From Endomychus coccineus (Eukaryota; Arthropoda; Insecta; Coleoptera; Endomychidae): a stretch of 64,000 bases of DNA. The notes under the pieces were generated by a model. It worked only from the letters and a program-made list of their open reading frames with translations. It did no database searches and was not told the DNA's origin. Location: positions 1,426,001 to 1,490,000 of the forward strand of contig CAUEHT010000002.1 in NCBI GenBank assembly GCA_958510875.1, given 5' to 3'. A program made the translations under genes and the position numbers. The first letter of the stretch is position 1, and each line of letters begins with the position of its first letter. Of the stretch, positions 49,629 through 60,345 are shown piece after piece.

Positions 49629-51955
49629 TTGAACAATCTGCCTAGTTATTTCGATCTTAACCAGTACAATTTTTGTCTAAATTCTATTATTACTAATAGA
49701 ATTCTAAATCTCATTTGCTTATTGCGCGAAGCTTTACACCATATCCTCCATTATTTATTGAATTTCAGTACTTCGGCCGTGTACCTTCCACATCATTCTT
49801 CCATCGTAATGATGTACACATTTTTAATTTCAATAAGGCAAATTATCCATTACTGTATAACCTGTTACTGGATTTTGATTGGTCTGTATTATATCATACA
49901 TGCAATGTTAATGTCGCATTACAATTGTCCTATGAACATCTTACCAATTTGCTAACAACTTGCGCTCCATACGCTTCCCCCAAGGAAAAGAAAGAACAAG
50001 TTTTCACCTTGGTTCACGTCTAACATAATAAGGAATATCAGACTCAAGAAAAATTATTGGCATAAATACAAAAAAGATGCTAAACTGAATGACTATGAGG
50101 CATTTAAGACTTTAAGATCGGCAATCAAAACCGATATTGCCTGTTCATTTAGACTCTATATATCAAAAATAGAAAATAACTTAAAATGTAATTCCAATTC
50201 CTGGTCATTCCTTCATACCAAAAATAAGAGCAGTTCTATTCCTGAACACATTCAATGTGATAATCTCAGCTACTCTAGTCCTAATTCAAGAAATAATAAA
50301 TCTTCGGATAACTTTATTAACTTCAATAATAATATTCTATCTCTTCCAACTGTAAGTTCCTCTGAAGTGATTCAAGTTGCTGAAACACTTAAAGCAAGTC
50401 ACACGAAGGGTCCATATCAACTTCCTGCTTTTTTTGTGAAAGATTTCATTAATATATTCGCAGCTCCACTGGCATTTATATATTCATTAGCCTTAAAATC
50501 GCGTACTTTTCCGGATCTGTGGAAAGTTTCAAAATTAGTACCGATTTTTAAAAAGGTAATAGAGATGAGGTAATCATCATCAATAACTTCTGCAAAATAT
50601 TTGAATATGTCTCATATGATTCTACTTTCAATCATGTAAAACTGCAGATATCCCCTGAGCAGCATGCCTGGCAGAACAACTGTTACTAACTTAGGTTGCT
50701 ACAGTCAATACTTGGCGGAAGTTATTGATGAGGGTGATCAGGTTGATTGTATCTACCTCGATTTTGCTGAGGCATTTGATAAAATGGATCACAGTATTTT
50801 ATTGAATAAAATGTCTAGCTTTGGATTTACAAATCATTTGATTGAATTTTGGAATTCTTACCTAAGTGATAGATATCAATATGTAGAGTATAGAGGTTTC
50901 GAATCGTATTCATTTCATCCCAGCTCAGGTGTACCTCAAGGGTCAGTACTTGGACCACTCCTATTTAATTTGTTTATCAATGACATTTCTTCCTTATTTC
51001 TCTGTTATTTTCTTCTTTACGCAGACGACTTAAAACTTTACTCGGCAGTGAAGCATTCTTTATGTTGTATGTCACTGCAGCATGATTTGGATGCACTCAC
51101 TACTTGGTGTGTAATAAATCATCTGGAGCTTAGTATTAGTAAGTGAACTGTAATGACTTTCACCAAGAAAATTACCCCTATTATTTACAATTACAAACTT
51201 GTTGACACAGCTCTTGCTTGTTCCTATAGTCTTAGAGACTTGGGAGTTTTGTTTGACGTGAAATTGTCATCTGCGTCTCACATTGAATCAATTGTTTCTA
51301 GCGCCTACAGAATGCTGGGCTTTATCATCCGAAATTGCCGCCTATTTAACTATAGTGATTCAATAACAATATTATATAATTCATTTGTTCGTTCTGAGCT
51401 CGGATATGCTTTAATTGTGTGGAACTCCCATCATAAAATTTATATAAACAAAATAGAGCGAGTAAATCGGCGTTTCCTAAAATATTTAGCCTTCAAAGCT
51501 GATGGTAATTATCATCTATCGGATTTTCCCATCAGGCTTTATTAGATAGATTCTCTTGTATAGAGTTAGATAAACGTAGGAAAATTCATATTATTTTATT
51601 TCTTTATAAGGTCATTCATAACCTGGTTGACTCCTGTTATTTTATCAAGACTGAATTTACATGTTACATCTGCTCGCACCCGTTCCACACAAACATTTTA
51701 TCTGCCAATCTCCAGAACAAATACCTTATTATTTTCCCCAATTTTCCAAATGTGTGGATTCTACGAAATGATCGGTTCGACTGTCGATATATTTTGTTGT
51801 AACCCTAGTGATATCTGTAAAGCTGTGTATAATAGTTAATTTTAATTCATACCATGTAATTATATTATATGTACTCCTAAGCTCCAGAAGGGATTTCTCC
51901 CGTTGAACTAGTGTAATTAGATAAATAAATGAATAAATAAATAAATAAATTAAAT
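49629..51955 (+). pseudogene. Jockey/CR1-like LINE, ORF2 copy 1
   Basis: Starts in the end of the endonuclease domain (about 49629-49790), continues with IFNFNKANYPLLYNLLLDFD, then RT. The fingers (50367) read KASHTKGPYQLPAFFVKD. The palm (50664-51146) reads YLDFAEAFDKMDH, SGVPQGSVLGPLLFNLFIND and LLYADDLKLY (motif C). The thumb region (51153-51545) stays in the same frame after a TGA at 51144. Breaks: frameshifts upstream, a deletion of about 23 bp near 50572 relative to copy 2, and the TGA. The 3' end is an (AAAT)n tail at 51920-51955. Most of the endonuclease is absent. Confidence 0.9.
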
Positions 51956-52165
51956 TTTATGCTTTATATGTTCTCGTCTTTCCGTACGTTTCGGTCTCAC
52001 GACCATCATCAGAAGACTTATTATGTCTATCACCGGGTTACTTAAAACTAATTGTATCAACAAAAAGGGTCCTTATCGCACCAATTCCAATTAAAATGCC
52101 CACGTCGCCGAAACGAACAGAAATATGAATAATCGATATTGAAACACTTCAATGTTATAAGTATG
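51956..52165 (-). mobile_element. Hammerhead-family unit, single arm
   Basis: Matches one arm of the 14969-15530 foldback in minus orientation, including AATGCCCACGTCGCC and ACTTAAAACTAATTGTAT. It abuts the LINE tail directly. Confidence 0.75.
51976..52017 (-). ncRNA. Hammerhead motif with one damaging change
   Basis: Stem I GTCTT/AAGAC, CTGATGA, a GGTC-GTGA-GACC stem II and GAAA are all perfect. Stem III is ACGTACGG, so the U expected before the cleavage residue is G. Likely inactive. Confidence 0.6.
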
Positions 52166-52259
52166 AATATCAAGAAACCACTGTTAGACAGTACTTTTGA
52201 AAAATGCAAGCTCATGTCAACAAAGTCTATGAATGACTAGAAACGAGAACATAAGGTTC

Positions 52260-53410
52260 AAACTTTCAAATCAGATGTAGTATAACAAAGTAGTTTTATT
52301 ATTTCGTTAAAAATAAAGTAGCGGCTTCCACAATTGAATTTAATTTGTATACTGTGTGGGTTTGTTTATCTTCAGGTATTAAAGGTTTTAGATTTGAGAA
52401 ATATTTAAAACACAGCTAGTATAGGCTCATGCGCGACATTTATATCATACTTTTCCAAACATTTCTTAATTTTCTCTGAGGTCTTCGGAATGTATGTTAA
52501 TGTTATAAAATTGTCTGTATTACCTCTTATGTTATTTATAAATGACGATCCATTATAGATTTTGTTTATTCTTTCTTTAATGATAGGATTGAGAATTGTT
52601 TTTGGGTAGCCATTCATTCCCAGTGTACTACGAACAATTTTTGAATTTTTGGGACGGTCCTCTGCGTGGGACAATTTGACCGCGCGATCTGTAAGGCTGT
52701 TTATAACACTTTTTTTCATGTTGGTGCAACGGAATTGAACGTTGATACCAAACTTCTTTAGTAAACCACGAAGTTTTAATTTTTCCATCTTCATCATGCC
52801 TAATGTTCATATCTTGGAAATTTATGTTTTTGTTCACTTTTATTTCACAAGTAAATTGAAGTTTACAGTGGAAATTGTTAAATTTGTTAATCACGTACTG
52901 AATTTTATCATTGGGAACACACATGAGGCAATCATCTACATACCGTTTGAAGAATACGGGTTGAAAATCTAATGAATTCATAACAGATTCCTCTAGGCAT
53001 TCCATAACAAGGTTAGCAATAGTAGTTGAAATGGGAGATCCCGTTGCTGTACCGAATATTTGTCCAAAATATTGCTCACCGTATTGAAAATAAGTGCATT
53101 CTAAGTAAAACTGTAATGCATTTATAAATTCCGATTGATCTAGAGGTATGTGGTTTTCAATCTCTGCTCAACGTTTTTTGATGCTATTCAATGCCAAAAA
53201 GATTGGTATATTTGTAAATGAAGATACAGCATCCAAGGAAATTAGTTGATGATTTACGGGTACGGATTTATTTTTTATAAATTCATTAAAATTCCATGAG
53301 TCATTCACATAAAACTCATTTTTTCCTATTATATTATTGATAGATTTTGATAAAAATTTTGATGAATTGTAGGTAGGCGCACCAATATCATATATGGCAG
53401 AATATTTCAA
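52260..53410 (-). pseudogene. Penelope-like element RT, truncated at the GIY-YIG start and fused to a terminal repeat
   Basis: Minus-strand blocks in order: SVPVNHQLISLDAVSSFTNI (RT block A, about 53215-53275), the active site FFKRYVDDCLMCVP (about 52920-52960), FTCEIKVNKNINFQDM, and the linker NFITLTYIPKTSEKIKKCLE (about 52440-52500). Several frame changes occur. Near 52350 a frame reads LKPLIPEDKQTHTVYKL, the usual entry to GIY-YIG, and then runs into NSIVEAATLF, which is terminal-repeat sequence shared with 38890-38960. The endonuclease is therefore missing. Confidence 0.88.
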
Positions 53411-53689
53411 GATGTAACATATGTAGTAGAATTACATTATGCACAAAAAATCGAGAAACGATCTACGAAGAAGGGACTGAATACCCGGGGAATAGTGAAT
53501 TTGTCTCTAGGAAGCGTAAGAACTACTGACATAAAATGGTAGGCGGTGAGGAATTCGGTACAATTAAAGTAAGGAAGACACCAAGACACAATGTAACAGG
53601 GGTTAGTTGTACAACAAATAATCCGACAGTTCATTTCCTCAGTGCGAAACTTGGAAACAATTAACAACTTTTGTTGATACTTTGACTAC

Positions 53690-53885
53690 ACGAGAAAGAT
53701 CCTATGATGTTCGAAGAACATCGTATGAGCCAGCAGTGGGAGTAGGAAGATGAGATAGGCGTTGGTATTTTTCTTCAAGGTTTGAAGGTTATAGGCATAA
53801 AGAAAGACCTCATTAGGTCCACAACTTCGTAGATCTGATAAAAAATGAAGTCTGGTAGGAAGAAGTTAGGCAGGTTTCGATCTTG
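53690..53885 (+). repeat. Dispersed repeat, copy 1
   Basis: GAACATCGTATGAGCCAGCA, AGACCTCATTAGG and CAACTTCGTAG match 60147-60330 (AACATCGTGTGAGCCA, AGACCTCACTAGG, CAACTTCGCAG). Possibly part of a LINE 3' region. Confidence 0.6.
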
Positions 53886-53899
53886 ACAGTGACACATTA

Positions 53900-54130
53900 T
53901 AATGTGTTACTATTGCAATTACTCGAGTTTCGTTAATTGTTGCGATGTAGACATTTTAATTGATGATGTGCTCAGTAAAATAAGTTGAAGAAATCCAGCG
54001 CTTTAGTTGATGTGAATTAATTTTCAAACCTCTTCTGATGACGGTCGTGAAACCGAAACGTACGTAAAGACGAAAATATAGTAGACATCTTTCTCAATGT
54101 GTCATATTTTCCAAGCATTCACATATAATT
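53900..54130 (+). mobile_element. Hammerhead-family unit, single arm, plus orientation
   Basis: Contains TGTGTTACTATTGCAATTA-like and GACATTTTAATTGATGATG sequence before the ribozyme, and a TCACATATAATT end like the foldback ends. Confidence 0.65.
54031..54070 (+). ncRNA. Hammerhead ribozyme motif with complete core
   Basis: Stem I TCTT/AAGA (54031-54034 with 54067-54070), CTGATGA (54035-54041), stem II GGT/ACC, GAAA (54055-54058), palindromic ACGTACGT (54058-54065) and A54066 as cleavage residue. The best-preserved member of this family in the window. Confidence 0.75.
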
Positions 54131-55269
54131 AAAACTTTATGATGTGAGTGTATTTCGAATGAAGGGGGCATGTCTTATATAGGGTAACATTACATTACCC
54201 AATACACAGGATAAGAAAAAACCCTTGAATTAAGGCCTAATTTAAGGATGCTCTGTATGTGACATCAACTACTTGATGATAATTCATTTGAGTGTTATCT
54301 TCGTTTGTTTTGATTTGCAGTTTATTCACCTGTCATAAAAAAATATCTTACTAGCCAGAGGCAGAATTTCAAAAATCTTGTTAAAATCTTTTGAACCTTT
54401 ATAAATGAGTGTTTTTGCTACTGAAAGTCTGGAGAGAAATGTATTCTTGATCAAATCTACTATCATGAGAATATAATCATTGATTTCCTTTTACATGTTA
54501 ACGTTTTTCTTTATTGAAATTAGTATATTAAATATGTATAAGCTTGGAATTGTTAAAATTTGTAGAAGTGAAATATTGGTTTGCAATGATATTGAAGATG
54601 GTCTCTTCATGTGCAGTTGAAAATTTTCATTTGTGTAAATGCATTTTCTAGTTCCGATCCAGCTCTCCAAAAACTTGACGTATAGGTGAACAATTCACTG
54701 AACTGAGTGGTAATAATCAGATTATGTGAGTGATTTGTATTATAATAACAAACAAGTAAAGGATAAAACAAACAACAAGTGAATAAGACATTTCGAGATG
54801 AACTCCAATACTCGTGGGTGTGAATGAACATTTCCATACTGAGAGCATGTAGTATATATCATTGGGTATAAAAATTATTACATGAATTATTTGGGTGTAA
54901 GATCTTCTATTTCAAAATTCTTGGATATGTAGCAGTTTTTCAATGAAATTGAATTCGATTAGCATGAACGATTGAGTCAATGTATTTTTATCGATAATGA
55001 CATTATTAATTAGATCAATGGGTGGTTCAATATTCCTAGATTCAGTCTTTTTTAGTAGTTCTAATATCTTTTGTTTCCGCAACATTTCAACTATTTGGTA
55101 GCTATTCACTAGAATAACCAGTAATATTATGTCTGCAATAACATAACTTCAATTCAGCAATAATATCGCGGGAAGCGTGGATGCTAATAAAGTCAAACGA
55201 TACGGTGCGGCACCCGTCTTTAGAGCGCGAAGGCCCGATCGATTGTTATTCGCATTCATCGGTTAATTA
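54131..55269. other. AT-rich stretch, nothing recognised
   Basis: Frames at 54607-54837 and 54912-55109 show no motif. Confidence 0.35.
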
Positions 55270-56200
55270 TATAAGGTTATATTTGTGATGCTTCCGAATA
55301 AATTTTATCAAAATCTCTCAAAGATTTTGTTAATTTTTGTTAATATCTAGGTAGATTTCAATGGTGATAATTCAATTTATATTTCTATTACAATAGTATT
55401 TCTGGAGATTACCCGTATAAAGAACATTTGCTTTTATTTTGTAATTGAAACGAACTCCTGGAAATCAAAATTATAGTTCAGGAAATGATTACAACAAAAT
55501 TAGAACCGAGATTACACTTATTAAACTTTAATATACTCAACATGTTTGCTTGCATATCAACATTGCCAGAAGTATTATAACACTTGTAAGTTGCAAGTGT
55601 TGCAAGTTTTGCTAATAAGTAATAGAGAACAACAAATAAAATAATTGAGACATTCTGAGATGAACTTCAATAGTCATAGGGTAACGAAACATTTAAATAT
55701 TGAGAGCATATAGTAATATTATTGGCATAAATATTATTACCCTATATAAACTGGGAATTTTTTAAGGTGTTCATATTTATTATTATACTTATAGTCAGTA
55801 TATTTTTACGACATTGGAAGAAGTTGGTACTCATATAGTTAGTCTAGTGATCAAAAATTAGTAGGGATTCAAGAAGTTTTGCATGTGCACAGTTATTGCT
55901 AGACATACAAATGAATAACGTATGAGTTGGACCGGCAACATCGCCGGATCTCACCTATACCAAAAATTTCTTAATATACAACTTTGGATCTCGTCTTGAA
56001 TGTATCTGTTACGGAACTCTACCTGGTACGTATATATATGTATATTTCAAATTGAGAAATTGTTTCCCCTCTCTCGTAATTCCTGCGAAGCATGTATCCA
56101 TTTGCATTGCCCCGATAAAATAGATGGAAGAAATTGTTTCCATATAGTGGATCTCGGGTTGTCCACAAAATATACGGATCTCACCTTGACGAGAAAACAT
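55270..56200. repeat. Dispersed repeat segment and GGATCTC-motif cluster
   Basis: 55270-55420 resembles 48165-48340. GGATCTC occurs at about 55948, 55985, 56151 and 56174, spaced irregularly. No gene. Confidence 0.45.
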
Positions 56201-56203
56201 GTA

Positions 56204-56207
56204 TATA

Positions 56208-56296
<89 letters not shown>
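56204..56296. repeat. (TA)n microsatellite with C interruptions
   Basis: About 93 bp of TA with a few C interruptions. Its right edge touches a plus-orientation ribozyme-like segment. Confidence 0.95.
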
Positions 56297-56456
56297 TCTG
56301 TTTGACGTTTCATTAATCGAAATCATCTATTCTTTTCTAAATTACATGGAAACACTTATTCACATTTTGATAAAGACAATAAACATTGTCGAAACGTCAA
56401 ACAGAATTTTTATTTCATTTTCAGTATATATGTGAACCAATATACCAAGAAAACAT

Positions 56457-56493
<37 letters not shown>
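56297..56493 (+). repeat. Ribozyme-like segment (plus orientation) and following (TA)n
   Basis: Inverse orientation of the 1982/2863 repeats. TTGATAA at 56367-56373, a GACAAT-AAAC-ATTGTC hairpin, GAAACGTC at 56391-56398. (TA)n occupies about 56460-56493 and joins it to the tRNA array. Confidence 0.65.
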
Positions 56494-56496
<3 letters not shown>

Positions 56497-56588
56497 CTTA
56501 AGAGATATAGAATTAAATTTTCTGAATTATGAAGATAACTTAGATAATTTAACATAGGATTATAAAGATGAATAAACGTAAAAGATTG

Positions 56589-56661
56589 AACCATAGGCGG
56601 GATTCGAACCCACAATACTGGATTTCTAGTCCAGGGTGTTTACCAATTACACCACTTCGGT
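56589..56661 (-). tRNA. tRNA-like gene, anticodon AGA, copy 1
   Basis: Same 73-nt sequence as the copy at 57385-57457 on the opposite strand. The cloverleaf pairs fully except for one A-A in the acceptor stem. TTTT lies five bases past the 3' end. Confidence 0.75.
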
Positions 56662-57384
56662 CCTGTTAGATTTTTATATTTTTGTAAATATAAACCTCTG
56701 AAAGGATAGTAGATCATTGATGAACACAATGCGATTCGATGCCCTACCATAGATCAACTATTCACGCACATTCATCTGAAGTTCAGTCGTTTTTTGAAGT
56801 AAGGATTGTAGGTTAGTACTGCTATGGTTGGCAGTTACTTGACAGTTCTTATTCAAATGACAGCATCCCGGTTCTTATATATTTCAATAGAACTGACTGA
56901 GAATTGTTCTGGTTAATTATAAACAAGTTTAAAGTTTCTTTGCCTAATTGGCCACTATCGTGTATGTAACTTAAGAGATATAGAATTAAATTTTCTGAAT
57001 TATGAAGATAACTTAGATAATTTAACATAGGATTATAAAGATGAATAAACGTAAAAGATTGAACCATAGGCGGGATTCGAACCCACAATAGTGGCCAATT
57101 AGGCAAAGAAACTTTAAACTTGTTTATAATTAACCAGAACAATTCTCAGTCAGTTCTATTGAAATATATAAGAACCGGGATGCTGTCATTTGAATAAGAA
57201 CTGTCAAGTAACTGCCAACCATAGCAGTACTAACCTACAATCCTTACTTCAAAAAACGACTGAACTTCAGATGAATGTGCGTGAATAGTTGATCTATGGT
57301 AGGGCATCGAATCGCATTGTGTTCATCAATGATCTACTATCCTTTCAGAGGTTTATATTTACAAAAATATAAAAATCTAACAGG

Positions 57385-57457
57385 ACCGAAGTGGTGTAAT
57401 TGGTAAACACCCTGGACTAGAAATCCAGTATTGTGGGTTCGAATCCCGCCTATGGTT
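57385..57457 (+). tRNA. tRNA-like gene, anticodon AGA, copy 2
   Basis: A 73-nt cloverleaf without CCA. Acceptor ACCGAAG/CTATGGT (6 of 7 pairs), D stem GTGT/ACAC with G18-G19, anticodon stem CTGGA/TCCAG with loop CTAGAAA (anticodon AGA, Ser UCU), four-base variable loop, and T arm GTGGG/CCCGC with loop TTCGAAT. Box A TGGTGTAATTGG and box B GGTTCGAATCC match the consensus, and TTTT at 57463-57466 could end pol III transcription. The body resembles tRNA-Gln as I remember it rather than tRNA-Ser, since there is no long variable arm. It may be a tRNA-derived repeat (SINE-like head) rather than a decoding tRNA. Confidence 0.78.
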
Positions 57458-57857
57458 CAATCTTTTACGTTTATTCATCTTTATAATCCTATGTTAAATT
57501 ATCTAAGTTATCTTCATAATTCAGAAAATTTAATTCTATATCTCTTAAGTTACATACACGATAGTGGCCAATTAGGCAAAGAAACTTTAAACTTGTTTAT
57601 AATTAACCAGAACAATTCTCAGTCAGTTCTATTGAAATATATAAGAACCGGGATGCTGTCATTTGAATAAGAACTGTCAAGTAACTGCCAACCATAGCAG
57701 TACTAACCTACAATCCTTACTTCAAAAAACGACTGAACTTCAGATGAATGTGCGTGAATAGTTGATCTATGGTAGGGCATCGAATCGCATTGTGTTCATC
57801 AATGATCTACTATCCTTTCAGAGGTTTATATTTACAAAAATATAAAAATCTAACAGG

Positions 57858-57930
57858 ACCGAAGTGGTGTAATTGGTAAACACCCTGGACTAGAAATCCA
57901 GTATTGTGGGTTCGAATCCCGCCTATGGTT
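57858..57930 (+). tRNA. tRNA-like gene, anticodon AGA, copy 3
   Basis: Identical by eye to 57385-57457, 473 bp downstream, with the same flanks and TTTT. Confidence 0.75.
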
Positions 57931-58067
57931 CAATCTTTTACGTTTATTCATCTTTATAATCCTATGTTAAATTATCTAAGTTATCTTCATAATTCAGAAA
58001 ATTTAATTCTATATCTCTTAAGTTACATACACGATAGTGGCCAATTAGGCAAAGAAACTTTAAACTT

Positions 58068-58070
<3 letters not shown>

Positions 58071-58107
<37 letters not shown>
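58071..58107. repeat. (TA)n microsatellite at the right edge of the array
   Basis: About 37 bp of TA following AAACTTGTTTA of the unit body, the same junction (inverted) as at 33923 and 33080. Confidence 0.95.
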
Positions 58108-58111
<4 letters not shown>

Positions 58112-58914
58112 ATGAACAAAGGGTTGCACCCAATATTTTTGATAGAAAATCTAGTTTGATGTTAGCCTCATTAATGCTAACATTTTTAATCAAGTCACGA
58201 TACCGGCGAATTAGGTCTCCAAAAAATACGTAAATCGCCTTCACTATATAGTCGACCTGGTGAGCAACATGTATGAAGATGCTTCCCTCACTCGTGACTA
58301 ATGAAACGTCGCCAGATTGGAGATTGTGAAACTACACAGAATTGGCTGAGAACTGTACAAGCACTACAAGGTCCTGAAAATGAGATTATCGAATCTCACC
58401 AAAATTTCAACAGTTCATTTTCCTTAATTTCACACCGATTGTTCTGTTTCAATGCAATCGCATGTTCCGTTAACTACTGGAGAGACGAGATAAGAAATGT
58501 AAGGGTGCTTCTAAAATGAATATTTTCTACTGCCAGAGTTATGTTATGTTGATAACGAAATCAACTATGTGTATTATTATAATTGTTCCAAATGCTCGTT
58601 CGTTTATCTCAGATTAGATGAGAGAAACCTATTTTTTTCTAAATTAAAAACTGCGATAGTGCGTTACTAGATGACTCATTCATTCGTTAAGGATACAGGA
58701 GAGCGGTTAGTGCTTTGGTGCATCCTATTATTAGTCTTCGGCAATGAGTGTTGTTGAATCCATAGTCATTCATTATAATAATAATAAGATTTATTGCTAT
58801 AAGTACAACAATAAGGTCATCAACCGAGTCAAAGTCGAATGCAAAGCACCATGATCCAGGATAGAAGGTGTTACAAATCAGGATGCCCCACTCAAACATT
58901 TCAGGAATTATTGG
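58108..58914. other. Unassigned sequence
   Basis: No motif-bearing frame. 58301-58519 is an open frame without recognisable features. Confidence 0.35.
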
Positions 58915-60130
58915 GTAAGCTGTTATTATTATTTTATTTTCAATTTCAATAAGACAAATTATCTATCACTTTATAACCTGTCACTGAATTTTAATTGGTC
59001 TGTATAATATCATACAAGCAATGTTAATGTCACAGTACAATTGTTCTTCGAACGTCTCACCAATTTGATAAGAATATGCGGTCCATACACTTCCCCCCAG
59101 AAAAACAACAAATTTCCACCTTGATTCTCGTGTAACGTAATAAGGAAAATTATTGCGTAAATACGAAAAGATGCTCAACTGGATGATTATGATGCTCTAA
59201 GATCGACTATCAGAACCGGTAGCGCCTGTTCATTCAGGTTCCATGTATCGAAAATAGAAAATGACATAAAACGTAATTACCAAATCTTTTTTTCATATCA
59301 AAAATGAAAACAATTCTATTCCTGAACACGTTCAATTTGATTTGATACTCTCAGCTATTCTAGTCCTCATGATAATGTTGAAGACTTTGCAAAGTCCTTC
59401 TAAAGTATTCATATTAACTCTGATTCAATTATAACTAAACCTTCGGATAACTTTAATAACTTCAACAATAATATTATATCTCTGGAGTGATTCAAGTTAC
59501 TAAAAGACTTGTAGCAAGTCACACGGAGGGTACAGATCAAAATTGTGTTTTCGTGGAAGATTGCATCAATATATTCGCAGTTCCACTGGTATTTATATAT
59601 TCATTAGCCTTAAAATCGCATACTTTCCCGAATCTGTGGCAAGTTTCAGAATTAGTAACGGTTTTTGAGGAAGGTAAAAGACATGAGGTTACTAATTATC
59701 GCCTAATTGACATCATCAATAACTTCTGCCAAATTTTTGAATACATATCATGTGATGCTACTTTCAATCATTCAAAACTGCAAATATCCTCAGAGTAGCA
59801 TAGGTTCATGCTTGGCAGATCAACTGTTACTAACTTAAGTTGCTACAGTCGATATTTGGCTAATGTGATTGATGAGAGTGGCCATATTGATTGCATCACC
59901 TCGAATTAGCTAAGGCATTTCATAAAATGTATTACAGTAATTTGTTGTTCAGCTTTGGATTTACAAATCATTCGATTGAATTTTGGAATTTTTACGTAAG
60001 TGATAGATATCATTATGTAGAGTATAGAGGTTTTGAATCGTATTCGTTTCATGCCACCTCAGGTGTACCTCAAGGGTCAGTACTTGAACCACTCCTTTTC
60101 AACTTATTCATCAATGACATTTCTTCTTTT
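58915..60130 (+). pseudogene. Jockey/CR1-like LINE, ORF2 copy 2
   Basis: Same family and orientation as 49629-51955 but more decayed. Includes the pre-RT region (AATTTCAATAAGACAAATTA, 58942), fingers (59487-59798, with EVTNYRLIDIINNFCQIFEY, a stretch partly deleted in copy 1) and palm up to SGVPQGSVLEPLLFNLFIND at about 60058-60117. It stops before YADD, where unrelated repeat sequence begins. Several frameshifts. Confidence 0.88.
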
Positions 60131-60345
60131 CTTAGGGAAACATATATAATGTTTCGAAAACATCGTGTGAGCCAATGGTGGAGTGAATGTTGGTCGAGGA
60201 ATTTTTTTCAAAGGTTTGGAGCTCATAGACATAGGGAAAGACCTCACTAGGTGAAGAGTTCCACAACTTCGCAGTTTGATGGAGGAATTAAATCTTACAG
60301 GAAGAAGTTCAGCAGATCTAGAGCTTGATGATGAAGGGGTGATTA
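60131..60345 (+). repeat. Dispersed repeat, copy 2
   Basis: Matches 53690-53885 (see there). Joined directly to the truncated LINE palm. Confidence 0.6.

Larger units (their letters stand above)
56494..58072. repeat. Inverted and tandem array of a 473-bp tRNA-bearing unit
   Basis: Left of 57091 the unit runs in minus orientation (one complete tRNA-like gene at 56589-56661, plus the tail of another at about 57056-57090). Right of it the unit runs in plus orientation (complete tRNA-like genes at 57385 and 57858, exactly 473 bp apart). The body between genes appears identical by eye in all copies. The switch point CACAATA/GTGGCCAATTAGG joins a truncated tRNA to mid-body. Both outer edges run into (TA)n, at two different points of the body. 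Confidence 0.92.

Noticed and set aside
56589..57930. Reading the tRNA loop as a CUA amber suppressor anticodon
   Set aside because: The 5-bp stem fixes the loop as CTAGAAA with T33 second, so the anticodon is AGA, not CTA.
57431..58233. Repeated 79- to 109-codon ORFs starting MWVRIPPMVQ
   Set aside because: The start lies inside the tRNA-like gene; the frame repeats only because the unit is tandem and appears on both strands of the inverted array.
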